Assembly (NCBI GenBank): GCA_016748015.1
Contig: JAAOMT010000660.1
Coordinates: 94,371-158,370 of the forward strand
Reading direction: 5' to 3'
Length of the DNA: 64,000 nt
DNA from: Geosiphon pyriformis
Lineage: Eukaryota; Glomeromycota; Glomeromycetes; Archaeosporales; Geosiphonaceae
The position numbers and the translations under genes are program-made. Within the stretch, counting starts at the first letter, position 1, and each line of letters begins with the position of its first letter. Below, piece after piece: positions 21,442 to 33,768 of the stretch. Under the pieces are notes generated by a model. It was not told the origin of the DNA, searched no databases, and was given only the letters and a program-made list of their open reading frames with translations.

Positions 21442-22203
21442 CTATACACCTATACACACAGAAACCAAATTCCCAATATCTGAAAAAAATGGACAAAACT
21501 TATGAAACCCAAAACCAACTCCAAAAGCCTCAGCCATACCTAGCAATCTAATCACACCAGCTAAAAAAACCATAGACAAACCAGAAACCGAAGCGGGAGC
21601 GGAGCCATTACATGGAATCAAACCGTGTTTTTCCATAAATGTCCGGTGCCTGGCGTGGACCAACCAAATGTCATCCCGAAATGCAAGACAGAACCCATGT
21701 ACAAAATCCACAATTTTACTAGCTCTAACCTCAGAATCCTTGAAAACTGAAATAGATTCACGATACCAATTGTTAAAAACAAAACCCTTATACAGAGCAG
21801 CACCAACCCCAACCTTGGAAACACAGGAATCCAACAGCTGCGAGACACACAAAGAAGACCGAGACAGACCAGAAAGAGCTACCCAAGCCAAAGCATGAAT
21901 GTCCAACAATTGGGCACAATCAGTGGCGTTATAAGAACAAGAAAAGACATGATCCGAGATCTCAACATTACCACAATACAAACACACTACACTGGAGTAC
22001 CCTCTATTATACAAATGCTTACGCATAGCAACTGGGAGCTGACAATGAAGGGCCTTCATAAAGTAAGTCCAAAAGCCAGTCATATATGCACTAGTGAAAC
22101 CAGCAGCCAAGTGAGAATTGGAGTGCCACACCAGGAAAGACTTGGACCAATTAATATCAGCACACAAACCATCTGCCACAATCCAAGAGCCAGACCCAAC
22201 CTC
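21442..22203 (-). pseudogene. LINE ORF2 C-terminal region with zinc-knuckle-like motif
   Basis: About 245 codons after the RNase H. CLYCGNVEISDHVFSC is a C-x2-C-x7-H-x4-C motif (about 21944-21992), typical of the ORF2 tail of many LINEs. The rest is hydrophobic and unassigned. The preceding RNase H reading frame is separated by a frameshift at about 22204. Confidence 0.75.
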
Positions 22204-22800
22204 TCAGCGAGCACAATGAACCAAACAAAAAACATCACGAACAAAGTGTCTAGAATTACCAGAAACCACAGTACCACCCGTCTTCAGAAAATGTTCGCCA
22301 ATCAAATGAGGCAGGTGCCAAGCAGAAAAAGCAGTCTCTTTAGCAAGTGCATTAGCACATTCATTGCCTGGGATGCCTGAATGACCCCTAACTTTAATCC
22401 AATTCACTTCCAAATTCTTGCGACAAATGACATTAGCTATATAATGGCGCTCAATCCAACAACGGTTCCTAAAATCCAGATAAACCAACAAAGACTCTGA
22501 CTTGCATGCATCCACAACAGCTTGGCTGTCCAAAAACAAGTCAACCAACCGAAAAGAGGGAACACACTCAAGAGCCAAAGCAATTGCCTGCAATTCCGTC
22601 AGAGTAGAAGAAACCAAACCAGACACCCCAACACTCAAACTTGAGTTAATGTTCTCAAAGAAAGTGGCAGCACCTGCTTTCATGTCAACAGTGCCCAGAC
22701 CACTTAGAGACCCATCCATATACACAGACAGGTGAGCGGTATCAATGGTCAGCAAAGTGTCACAAACCACACCAAAACCATGAGACAAGTGAACATCAGA
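22204..22800 (-). pseudogene. LINE RNase H domain
   Basis: Catalytic positions are visible: D in VYMDGSLSG (about 22715), E in LTELQAIALA, D in LFLDSQAVVDA, and the GHSGIPGNECAN block. It degrades the RNA strand after target-primed reverse transcription. It is part of a 325-codon open frame (22204-23181) downstream of RT. Confidence 0.85.
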
Positions 22801-23180
22801 ACCAGCATGATCCTCTACAAAAGAGGGACAAATAGAAGGAGGAATAACACTACCAAGAAATTGAACGGAGAGATCAAACCACAAAGGGACTGGGCCATGA
22901 GGGTCTAGTCTCTTCCAACGCTTGAAGATATCCCAACTGAAAACATCCTCACTACGGTCATGAAGTTGTTCCACAAAAGCAATCCCATAATGCCTGAGTA
23001 AAGAGACACACTTGAAAAAATAGTGTTCACCAAGAACCAGAGACATAGGAGTACCATCCTGATGGCAAAAAACACAAGTCAGAAAGCCATCCAAAGACAA
23101 ATCATATCCAGAAAAGATACGAACCACATCCGCCAAAAAATTATTTGAGGGACTAACACCAATGCAAACTGAAAACAGCA

Positions 23181-24720
23181 AGAGATGACAAGGATGCCAG
23201 CTAAGAACCTAGAGGTTATAAGACCTATGAGAGAACAAGCGACCCAAGACACTAGTAGAATTCGCAAAAGCAACAACAAAAACCAATTTACTCTCAGCCT
23301 GGATTTGTTCAAAGGTCTTTAAATTGTACAAAGAGAGGTAATGAAGTGCATCACTGGGGAAATCACATGGCAATCCAGACTTAGACTTCAAGATCTTGCA
23401 TACTAGAGCATCCCATTTATTACAAACACCAACAGAAACAAAACTGAACTGAGTCCTGTAGCTGATGATAGGAAAAAGAACTGCAGACAACAAATATGCA
23501 CACTGTTTGTCCGAAACCACCTTTCTTAAAACAAGATTCACAAAAAATTGCACATCTGCTTGAGCTTTAGCCAAGCTAGACTTTGAAAGACCCTCAAAAG
23601 ACAAAAAAATACCCAGATGGTGATGAGATTCCCCCTTCTTGGTGATGGAAATGGGCGAGCCACTAATAGTTAAACATGGGTCTATCACCTAGCAGTTGAT
23701 AGGAATGGCAACCATCTTGTTGTTATTTATAGAAATGTCATTGAACCTGAAAAATTCACTAGCAACATTAAGGATATGTTGAGTAGCAGTCTGGCTGCTA
23801 CCAACCCAAATAGTATCATCGACAAAAGCACCAGCAGTGAAAAAGGAAGTCAGTCCAGCTTGAGGATCTACTCAACCAGTTTTGGAAATAAAATGAGAAT
23901 TCAATTTGTAGTCACACACACTCTCCTGTTTCTTGACCTTGTATAAAAGTGAATCATAAAAAATACGCCAAAGAAGAGGCGAGAAAACTTCTTCCTGATC
24001 CAGCCCATTGTGGACACAATACTCATTAGTCAAGCCAAAGTCAGTCATCACCTTGTTAATGCGACTATTGTGAATACTGCCAAAAAATTTAATAAATCTG
24101 TTACACATCTTGATTCTGACCAGACTTCTCCTAAGATGTTCCCAACCAACTGAGTCATAAGCTTTGTGCATGTCTTGTAAAACCAGCCAAAGTTCATAGT
24201 TCTTCTCCAAGGCATCCTCAACCACAGAACCAATAGCAAAAATGGGAGATTGCATCATCATATCTTTCAAAACAGAAAAATTATCTCCATGAAAGATCTC
24301 AAAAGTGCTACAAGCCAATGAAATTCTATCTGAAAGAATCTTGGAAAAAATTTTGCAGGCCATTTCAATTAAAGCTATAGGACGGGTGTTCATGAAAACT
24401 CCCTCCCATTTATATGGTTTAGAAATCATTGAAACCCAAGCTTCTCTCCATGGCCCAGGAACTGATTTACCAACCAAACAGGAATTCAAAAGCACCAAAA
24501 GCATATCCAAAACCGATTTGTCACAATGTCTCCACAATTCATTGGAGATACCAAAAAAACCAGCTGTCTTTCTATCAGGAAGATCCTTGACAACAGTCAA
24601 CAATTCATCTAAACTAATTGAACACATAACATTAGAGAAAGCACCATCGAACATGTAATCCAGAGGCCGATATTGGCGGGCCCAATCCTTAGAGATGTCA
24701 GATATCATCTTACACTTTCT
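23181..24720 (-). pseudogene. LINE reverse transcriptase domain
   Basis: A long frame (24708-23872) carries the RT fingers and palm: PDRKTAGFFGISNELW, NTRPIALIE, LVLQDMHKAYDSV and GLDQEEVFSPLLWRIFYD. After a stop at 23871 the catalytic motif AFVDDTIW follows (about 23804-23828). A second stop lies near 23689, and the thumb is in 23688-23209. Non-LTR RT by the GLDQ-PL and FVDD motifs. Confidence 0.88.
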
Positions 24721-24749
24721 GGTCTATTTCTCCATAATTTTGTCCATCT

Positions 24750-26140
24750 TAGATTTAACCAAATCAGGCTCTAAAACCAACTCATCTTCTACAACCAGAT
24801 GATCCAGGACCACCTTGCAAAAAAAACGCCCAAAACGCTCCTAATGGTGTGACCCTTGTTCAGCTCAAAACTTTTCATTCTCTTATCAATAGCCTGCTTG
24901 ATCGAGGACTTCTTAGTATGCTTGGATTCCAATAATTTGGAAGAGCAGTACAATTTTCTTACTTTGGTCAGTACAAAACAAATAAGATCAAAATTAGAAC
25001 CTGAAAAAAACAGAGACCTAACCATTGATGCACCAGGAGAGTCGAGTCTGTGTCACACCTCCAACAAAGAAGCAAAACCATCACTAGAATCCAAATACGA
25101 AGTCTTAACCAACTTAGAAACCAGCAGCTCCAGCTTGTGAAACCTGGAGAAAGTCTTGGTAAATACACCATCAAAACCTTTGAACCATTTTTTCTTAAAT
25201 GTACCACCCGCTAAAAGAACCATAATCTTGCGAACAATGTTCCACATAGCGTCCATATCTGAAAACCTCACTGCCACACCAAAAGCATCCGAGAACATAG
25301 AGACATTAGCAGCCGAAGCATCTTTGAACTCCAACCACCTAGTTTCATTGGCACTCTTGATGTCAAACTTCCAACAATTTTTATTTGCTTGCGTGCGAAG
25401 AGAATTCAAGCACATATTCAAAAGTCCACCCAAACCCAAAAACACTAAAACAGCTTGATGGTCCATGTCAAAATGCTCACTGACATTTAAAACTCCATGA
25501 TTTACTATTGCATTGACCAGATTTGGGGAGACAAACATGTAATCAATTGTTTTTTTAACACCCCTAGAATTTTCTCAAGTGGGCATTTTCGCAGCCGGAC
25601 TACTAACTAAAGAATTGACCAGACCCAAATCAAAGCATTTTTTGAAACTCGCACTCTTATGAGAACCGTCTTCATTAAAATTACCTCCGAGAATGATGAA
25701 AGAAGATTCATTAACAGCCCTTGCAATAAGAGAGTTGATCTTATCAGCCTGAGAAAACTGCACCACCGAAGATGCACCACCAAAGACACACCAGCATACA
25801 GCCTCAGAATAGACACAGAAAGTTTATTCCCAAAGAGCAGTCTTAATGACAACAGCTGACCAGGTATCTCCGAAATCTTACATATATGCTTCGCTAAAGA
25901 AGAATCTATAATTATTACAACACCAAAACCCATGTAACCAGAATCCAGACCAGAAGTAAAAACACGAACACCATCAAACTTATTGGCAATTCACAGATGA
26001 ACCATGCCTTTTAACTTTGTCTCAGTAACAATAGAGACCAGATTGTTCATATCCTTATGCCAACGTATAATGTCTGCCTGCTTTGCACAATTGTTCATAC
26101 CTCTGACATTACACATGACAATTTTCCAAATTAAGTGAGT
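24750..26140 (-). pseudogene. LINE apurinic-type endonuclease and linker
   Basis: Motifs of the exonuclease-endonuclease-phosphatase fold appear in order: NVRGMNN (about 26085-26105), ETKLKG, LDSGYMG, ILGGNFNEDG, TIDYMFVS and the DHQAV end. Nicks target DNA for priming. Frame breaks at about 25770, 25570 and 25050, with stops such as one after KMPT. The 24750-25500 part is the linker to RT. Confidence 0.85.
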
Positions 26141-26142
26141 CA

Positions 26143-28086
26143 TTAAGAAGACAGGGGAACTGACAAACCCGAACCAGAGCACAGAATATTTAATTTATCC
26201 AAAACTGAACCAACTGAGGCCTCCAAAGCAATCAATTTTGTTTCCAAACCACCCACTTTGGCAGTAAAGACTTTGGAACTACTAGAGCTGAGCTCAACAA
26301 CAGCATTATAAACAACAGATGGAGAAGTACCAGATGAAACCAAAGCAGTATTCATAATCATATCAGAATCCACATTAGAAGTCAAAGTTTCAGAAACAGC
26401 AGGAAGAAGGCTCAGAGATGGGGTCACCACAGGAACCAAATCAATGGATTCCAGTCGAACCAAAATGCCAGAAATGCGGTCAGTCAAAAGCTCCAAAGAG
26501 CACTCCAAAATTGCCAGCCAGTCATTCAAATGAGAAATGGTAAGAGAGTCAGTCATCATTGAAGAAGAAACCAAACCAAAATGCAAATCAGCACCAACCA
26601 AACCAGAAGAAATTACACAAGAAGGAGAGCCACCAGCAACTTTGGCCCATGTTTTATCACCAAATGAGACTGGACAAGCAATAGGAGCCAACTTTTTCTT
26701 ATATATCCCAGCTAGATGAATCCAATCTTGCTCAGAAACCACCCTCTTCTCATGAACACCAGAATATTCACCCAAAAAACAGTTGACTGTAACATGACCG
26801 AATTGTTTACAATGAGTGCAACTGGCCAAAGAAAGACCAGCCCAATGCAAACTTACACTCTTGAAAACTGGAATGGTACTAATAGCAGCCAACTTGGATG
26901 CCTCATCACCACAACAAATTACAGCACATCTATCATGAACATATGAATTAGGATTACAGCCAATGAAACAAGTCTTCCCACCATATGATTCCAACAAACT
27001 GGAAAGGTCATGGGCATTAGTGCCAACCGAAAGAGTATAAAGCAAAGCCCGATGCTGATCTCTTGATACCCATGTTTGTTTATCACTGACTGTCAAAGCC
27101 ACATGCACCAAATTTTTTCCCATAAGAACTGACTATTTGAAAGCAACCAGACTAACTACTTCAGATGACTCAAATTCAATCAGGGCCTTTTGCCAGAAAC
27201 CAACCAGCTGCATTTTGATTGAAACAATCTTGCCAAATTTGGAAAAGACTGACTCTACTGCCAATCTGAGAAGATCCACCAGGATCTCCTTGACTATCAC
27301 TTCCCGATCTGAATAGACATCCATTTTTCTCAGATTATCATTGACTAAAATTTTCTTACCAATTGCCATTTTCCTAGCCTTATTCAAACTAATTTCAGAT
27401 GTAAAGGAGGATTTGATGATCCCTAGGAACTTTGAGGGAGTTGAGGCTCCTTCAAATCTATCAATGTGATAAAAAATTTTTTTCAAACTGATTAATTTAT
27501 CATTATTGGTTTTGCCAGGAATGGCAGAAAGTTTAATATCAAGAGCAAAGGATTTTGTCAAATCAAAGCTTTGTTTCTTTGGGGCACGTGACACAAGCGG
27601 CGGCAATTGATTAGAACCACTAAGCAAATAAGGAGGGAGCTCTAGCACACTATTATCATTACTCACATTGTCGAAAAAGAGTTGTTTTATTGGGTTGTCC
27701 AGAGTGTACGTCCTAGTGCATGTTTTCTTTGGTGTAGCTTCATCCATGTCATTGTCCTCACCAGATTCTGCGTAGCTTGTTTTTTTGGTAATCAAGTTCG
27801 TCATATTTTCTGCATTCGAAAGACCGCTCACACTGCTCATTACACTACCGACATCGCTACCCCAGGACACCGCAGGTTTGGCACCAGCTTCACCCAAATC
27901 TTCCAAGCTGAGAGGGCCAGCAGATGTATTAATCACACCACCGACAGCAACAGGCTTCTTAGGTTTCTTGTAGAATGCACCACGCGAGTGAGCATTTGCC
28001 AAGCGTTTAGATTTAACACCAGAACGGATCCCCAAACCCACTGAAACAGAGCCTAAACCACCAGCAAAAGAGCCTGTTGGTTTCAT
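26143..28086 (-). pseudogene. LINE ORF1 protein with zinc knuckle and RRM-like region
   Basis: Starts MKPTGSFAGGLGS at 28086, Ser/Gly-rich and basic, then an RRM-like part (VESVFSKFGKIVSIKMQ, about 27200-27250). A single TGA or TAG near 27130 splits it from the second half (27123-26143). That half has the knuckle CTHCKQFGHVTVNC (about 26770-26815), a WAKVAGGSPS block and a coiled-coil-like C-terminus (SKVFTAKVGGLETKLIALEASV). Binds element RNA in known families. Confidence 0.82.
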
Positions 28087-28205
28087 ATTAACAAAAAGGG
28101 ATGTACTGAGAGAAATAACTTTAAGACGAAAGGGGAAAAAGGAAAAGGAGAAAGCTATTCTATCAATTTACTTCTTGCTCTCGCTATGGTCAGGGGATCG
28201 ACGAG

Positions 28206-29219
28206 AGAAAAAGCTTTTTAGTTATTTTCCAGATTTGTAGTACAAGAACTGATCCAAAATATCAAACATCAGAAAAATACCAGATTTATGAAAAAATATT
28301 AAGAATAATAAATTCACAATATTTTTTAAAAAATATATTACAATAATAAAATTAAGCCAAATTCTAGCAATAATATATAAATAATAAATTTAATTATTTT
28401 TTAAAAAACAACAAAATACAAAGCAACTAGAAAATTTCAAGAGACAATTAATAAATTACTTTAATAATAATATTAAAATTCAATAAAAACAAAAAAACCA
28501 ATAACAAACTTAGTTTTAATAATAATATTAAAAATTTTAAAATGTAAAATTTTTAAAACCAATTAAAATTCACACAGTTTTTAAATAATTTAATTTTAAA
28601 ATTTTTTAATTAAAAATAATATTAAAAAAAGAATTATTACTTTTAGTTTAATTAAAAACTACAAATATTAAAACAATTTGTTTTGCTTTTAAAAAAAAAT
28701 AACCAAATACTAATTGTATATATTTTAATAAACCTATTACTATTACTATTGTTTAATTAAAAAAATATTATTGTTTGTAATTAATTTTTTTTGTCAACAT
28801 AATTAATTTAAAGATTTAAATTTTTAAAAACAAAATATTAATAATTGCTTTTTGACTATTTTATTTTTTGGTTATTTAAACAGTAGTAATAGTAATATTA
28901 ATTATTACAAAAAAAAAAACTTTTAATTTACCTTTATTATTAAAAAATCTTGTTTAGTTATTATATTAACAAATATAATGGATGGTTTTTTTGCTTTAAA
29001 TAATAATTAATATTTTTGTTATAAAAAATTACTTGAAAGATATTTTAAAAAAAATAGGTTTAACAAAAAAAATATAGCAAGTAAAAGCTGATTTTCTAAA
29101 GTGAAGGTGAGCGTTCCGTTTTAAATTAAGTAAAATTTATCAAGAAAAGTAGATCAATATGTTCATAAAAATTCTTAAATTAGATAGAAAGGGAGTAGAT
29201 ATTTATATCGCATGAAAAA
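28206..29219. other. AT-rich stretch without a recognisable gene
   Basis: Dominated by A/T homopolymer runs and ATT/TAA repeats; no ORF over 60 codons that looks coding and no RNA gene seen. It may be old transposon sequence. Confidence 0.7.
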
Positions 29220-29224
29220 CTACA

Positions 29225-29460
29225 CTAATGCTTACCCAAGTTCAAAAGCAGAAATGTGTTGAATGGGCTAAAGTTCATCTTAATAATAACTGGAAAAAAA
29301 CTTATTTTGGGATGAACATTGGTACAAGGAAAAAAGACTAATTTGTCCAAGACCAAAAGATCGTACAAAATTTTTTGCATGATTTTTATATATGAAGGGA
29401 AAGCCGAAAGAAGTGACGCTTTCAACAAAATGACGATCAAAAGTAAAGGCTAAAGTGAAA
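29225..29460 (+). pseudogene. possible Tc1/mariner-like transposase scrap
   Basis: The plus strand encodes QKQKCVEWAKVHLNNNWKK, then in the next frame FWDEHWYKEKRLICPRPKDR. This resembles the R..WA..H..W....W..VLFSDE stretch of Tc1/mariner transposases ahead of the second catalytic Asp. The two halves are one frame apart and a stop follows. Only about 80 residues are seen and no inverted repeats were found. Weak homology by eye. Confidence 0.35.
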
Positions 29461-29602
29461 TTTTTCCTACTATATTAACATTTTTCAATATGGCAATACA
29501 AAGATCGGGAAATATCATGGGTACTCGACTATTTAGGGATTATACTATAAATATATCGAATCTTCCATTACTTTTCAAACAATTTAATTTTTTATTGCTG
29601 AA

Positions 29603-30653
29603 ATGTCTCACATTCGCAATGTCTCCAAGTTAAACTCTTCCAAAACCGCTTTTTTTGTGTGTGACATTCAAGAGAAATTTAGGCAACTCATACACCAGTT
29701 TCCTAGTCTTGTATCGACAGCTGCTAAAATGGTATCATTACTTATGCGAGGTTTCATAAGTTTGACAATAGCGGGTTTCTTTTGTTGAACATTTAACCCT
29801 AATTGTATTCGATAGCTTACTGCTGCGACAATCCTGGAAATTCCCGTGGTGGTAACTGAACAGGTATTTAAAGATCGAGTTCTCTTAGAAGTACTTTATT
29901 ATAACGTAAGCTCTTTGCATCTCCGTTAGAACCCGAAAGGTGTGGAGTATAATTTTCTGTCGAAGATGCTTCGTCCACTCATAGCGTTGTAGAAATATAT
30001 CAATTCAAAATTACTTTACCCTTTCAAAATTTAATAATGGGGTAGCTTTGGGCAGCACTGTTCCAGAACTCGATATTTCTGCCGCTAAGTCAGTGATATC
30101 AAAAACCAAGTTTTCAATGTTCCTGCCCGAAGTTGAGATTGTTTTAAAGGAACATTCCACGCGATCGGTCGTTCTTTTCGGACTTGAGGTATCTTAAGCA
30201 AACAATATTTTGTGCTTATAGTAGACAACTCAAGCTTTCGGGTGAGCTTCAAACACAGAGATAAGTATTCCATTTTATCATTGTGTTTCGTCTTTTAGTC
30301 GCACGTATGTATCCTACAAACCGCCTTAGATCTGCTCGAGAATAATTATGATGTCCACGTTCTGGCAGATGGAGTTTCTTCTATTAACAACCCTGAGATC
30401 GATATCGCTTTATCTGTGAGTGTTGAAAATTCATTTTCCTATTTCAAATATAACCATGTGCACAATTCAAATCAACATTCGATGTTTTTAGCGTATGCGG
30501 CAAGCAGGGGCGCTCATCACTACTTCAGAGTCGATACTTTTCCAACTTCTCGTTGATTCCAAGAATGAGAAGTTTAGGAGTATTTCAAAGTTGGTGAAGG
30601 AATACAAAGAGGCGACTGTAAATAACAAATTGCTTTATAGATCAACTCTTTAA
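29603..30653 (+). CDS. isochorismatase-fold cysteine hydrolase (ISOC1-like), six exons
   Basis: The isochorismatase/nicotinamidase superfamily hydrolyses amide or ester bonds. Exons 29603-29731, 29816-29863, 29930-29939, 30046-30188, 30299-30415 and 30492-30653 give 609 nt, 202 residues, with no frame conflict. The fold's triad fits D21 ([10 protein letters not shown]), K in SKTKFSM and C in [12 protein letters not shown]. The [12 protein letters not shown] loop and [11 protein letters not shown] fit the ISOC1 subgroup more than yeast nicotinamidase Pnc1. Exon 3 is 10 nt. The gene converges on NAMPT, 432 bp away. A nicotinamidase role is possible but not shown by the sequence. Confidence 0.88.
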
Positions 30654-31085
30654 AAGCTTTTACCTCAAACTTACTATCTATAGAGTTTAGGGAGTCCTAG
30701 ACTAAATTTTACCCAGATTTGATCCTCAGAATCAGGCTGCTATCGAGAATCAAGATTACAGAGAATTTAATTAATTTAATAAAGGCATATTTGAAATTCA
30801 CTGCACTCCGGGAAAATTTCTAATAGATTTTTGTAAAAATAGTTCAGAATCTCTCGATCAGCCAAAATTTAATTATTACTTTCAAAATTACCGCCATTCC
30901 AAAGAAACTAATATGTTTAACAGCATTTTCAATCCAATAGTATGATGATTGTACTTCCCAGATTTCGAAAGGTACTAATCAATCGAAATGGTGGTGTGAG
31001 AGAAAATTTGGCGTGAAGGCCCTGACGACTTTTTGACAAAAACCACAATACATGCCATTTTTTGGATTCGATAATACAACCGACT
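30654..31085. other. intergenic region between convergent genes
   Basis: Shared 3' space of the hydrolase (+) and NAMPT (-). A/T-rich with no coding signal. Not resolved for polyadenylation sites. Confidence 0.6.
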
Positions 31086-33570
31086 TCAAATCGATGAACT
31101 TGTTTGCAAAGATCCCACAACTGATTTTTGATTTTCGATAAATTTGGTTATCTTAAGGCGTAATTCAGGACTAATGTTATCGTAGTTTTGGGGAATGGAA
31201 GGCCACTCTTGCGCAACTCGTTGGCGAATTGTGTTGAAATCATCCCATTTGCTGACCTTTCCATGATCGTATACAACTTTCAAAAGATTTTCAGAAGTGT
31301 GTATTGTTTCGATAGGATATACGATGGGGATCTACCAATATTATAAGGGTTAAAATTGCTCAAAGGAATGAAACTTGCGATGATAATCAAAGATTCCAAT
31401 CTTGAATTACCCCTGCAGCATTACGTCGGACACCCAATTCACCAGGTAAACTGAACTTGTTAAGATCACTTTTCGGTGTTTTCATTATATCACTGCAAAA
31501 AGCGGACTTGAATGAACAAGTTCTTTTAAGAATTAATTCAAATGTAAGATGGAAGTATAGTAGGCCTTACCGTTTTGTTCCATCTGCATATGTAAGACTT
31601 GATAGCTTGGTAGCAAAGCTCATTGTATCTCGATTGACTTTCTGTATTTCAAAAATAGTTCATTACGAAATTGGATAGCAAAACCAGTGTATCATGTGTA
31701 CTGAAACATTACTATTTATCGTAGAATTTCACCTGCAAAAGCCCCCCGCCCATTCCAAAAGCAACATTTTGTACAGAATAACCAGCCTCCTGTACAGCGT
31801 TCAAAATATCAACCACAATATCGTTGGTGACACCATCACCTTGAAGCACCCCACATCCACGAATCACTTTGAATCCCTTTTTGTTAATATCACTACCAAA
31901 AAGTTTATCCGCTGCCCTACAAAACAAAAGCCTCAAAATTAGAAGATAATCCAAAATTGCTTACAAATTATAGAATAACAAACCTTAAAGCCATTAAAAT
32001 CACCTGGATCTGATCTCCACTGTCTGGGCGTAGAACCATGTAGCCACCCTTTTCAATCTTTTGTGGCACTATTGATGGTAAGACTTTTTCCAAAGCACTT
32101 GCATAATCGTAGGAATCCATTACGCAAGCAAAGAACCCAATTCCAAAACGATCGATCATCCTTAAGATTGCTTCCTGATATTTGAGAAAATACACATTTA
32201 TTAATGGACGAAATTAACTCACTCGATAAAATGGCCCTAAGATATATTAAGCGCTCACTCTTTCAGTTTTGAAAGCCGTCATAATCGAATGTTCTGTAGC
32301 GGGAATAGACGTGGCCACAGGATTTCCATTGTTTAGCTTAAATTGGACATAATAGGCCGCACTCATTGTGTCTGTCCCTGAAAAATTGAGCTTATTCCGT
32401 TCAAGGGGTGGAGGATGAACATCAAAATATAAATATCGTTAAAGTAGAAATATTAAAAAGGAATAGCAAAATTAGATTCATATCTGGAAACTTACAAGAT
32501 GGGCCGCACCTCCAATAATTGACTGTTCCACACAAGTACATCCACGGAATCCGAAATCGTGGAATCGACTGTTTTCCCAGATATAGAACGTTCGGTGAAT
32601 CTTTACGAACAATAAATCGTGGATTCAGAAAAAGGAATGCACCTTTCTAAGGTAAAAAATTCATCGTCGTCGACGGATTCATGATATGCTTTCTCAATAT
32701 GATCACGCACTCTTCGAGAAAGCGTGGCTACTGTTGAAGGGTACTGAAATTACATCAAGGTATGATTAAAAGTGGTACAAAATTTTGATTAAATACACAT
32801 TCTATCCCGCTTTCTTGGTTTGAATGACTGAACCACTTACCCAAACCATAGTTAGCAATGTTTCTAGAAATGTTACTAACGGTGAATACTCTCCCTCAGC
32901 TGTGATCTGATAAACAGGAGTATGGGCATGACATACTGTCCCTTCTGGCAATGCTTCAATTCTTACCGGAAAGAACCCCTCATTTTCTTCACAAAACTGA
33001 GAATAAAATAAAAAGATTAAATTTGGTGATTAATTTATGTAATTTTCATTCAATTTCAAAATAATTTGAAACAACATCTTTGAACATGCTTTTAAAAATA
33101 AATCCTTTGGGAAAGGGTAATTGGTAAAACCAGCATTATGGGTGGCAAAAAACTTTTCAGCAAGCTCCACGTCTTCCCGAGTCCATTTCACGGCTATATA
33201 GTTTTCAATTCTAGGTTTCCAAGAAATAAGGGGTTATTATGAACAATCAAGATTTAAGATCAATCAAATACCTATACAGTCAAATATAATACATACATAT
33301 AACGAATTCCGTAAAAAATAAATCGTGTATCTTGCTTATCACCATCAAACCCCTTACGAAATTCGCCATAAGCAACAGCCTAATAAAACAATATATAATA
33401 ATTTTAAATCATCAACCATTTACCCTTTTAGGATTGAGGTTATAAAGCTGCGCCACAAGTTCAAGAATTCGAAAGTTTCTCACCTTTTGAGCTTCAGGAT
33501 ACAGAAAAGCGTGTACTGCTTTATAAGAGTCTGCTAAGAGAAAGAGAGGAATACCGTGAATGCTAGACAT
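31086..33570 (-). CDS. NAMPT: nicotinamide phosphoribosyltransferase (NAMPT), multi-exon
   Basis: Converts nicotinamide and PRPP to NMN in NAD salvage. The ATG at 33570 opens MSSIHGIPLFLLADSYKAVH, matching the family N-terminus (LLATDSYK). Further exons encode DSRFHDFGFRGC, GTDTMSA, ATEHSIM (phosphorylated His site in the family), GGYMVLRPDSGDQ (about 32010-32050), FGMGGGLLQ and RDTMSFATK. The last exon is 31283-31086. Exon 1 is 33570-33484 and exon 2 33379-33297; the others are approximate. Length is close to 500 residues as usual. Most fungi I know salvage nicotinamide through Pnc1 instead, so presence of NAMPT is notable. Divergent from V-ATPase subunit e, 198 bp away. Confidence 0.9.
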
Positions 33571-33768
33571 ATTGCAATCTTTTCAGCCTGTAAGACAGAA
33601 AAGTGGTAGTTGAAAAACTTATTGCCTTTAATCCAGCAAAGAGGTTATTAATCTATGAATTCATTTAAATTACCTTTAATATGCTAACATGTGATCTCTT
33701 TGTAGATTAAACGCGAGAGTCTAAATTTTTGATTTTTTAATTTCTCGAATCTCTAAGGCATCTTCCAA
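33571..33768. promoter_or_regulatory. shared divergent promoter region, NAMPT / VMA9
   Basis: Only 198 bp separate the two start codons, so both promoters must lie here or in the first introns. It is A/T-rich; I see no confident TATA box or factor site. Confidence 0.55.

Larger units (their letters stand above)
21331..28205 (-). mobile_element. near full-length APE-type LINE, decayed
   Basis: Minus strand, ORF1 (28086-26143) then ORF2 (about 26140-21442) with apurinic-type endonuclease, RT, RNase H and a C-terminal CCHC-like motif. A 3' UTR follows to about 21331 and a T-rich run on the plus strand (A-rich tail) at 21308-21330. The GC content drops sharply left of 21330 and right of 28240, marking the limits. 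Frameshifts and stops are scattered, so it is inactive. Known: this domain order is that of the I/Tad-like LINEs with RNase H. Confidence 0.88.

Noticed and set aside
29603-30653. Calling the hydrolase a nicotinamidase (PNC1)
   Set aside because: The superfamily triad fits, but the loops match the ISOC1 subgroup better and metal-binding His residues typical of Pnc1 were not seen.
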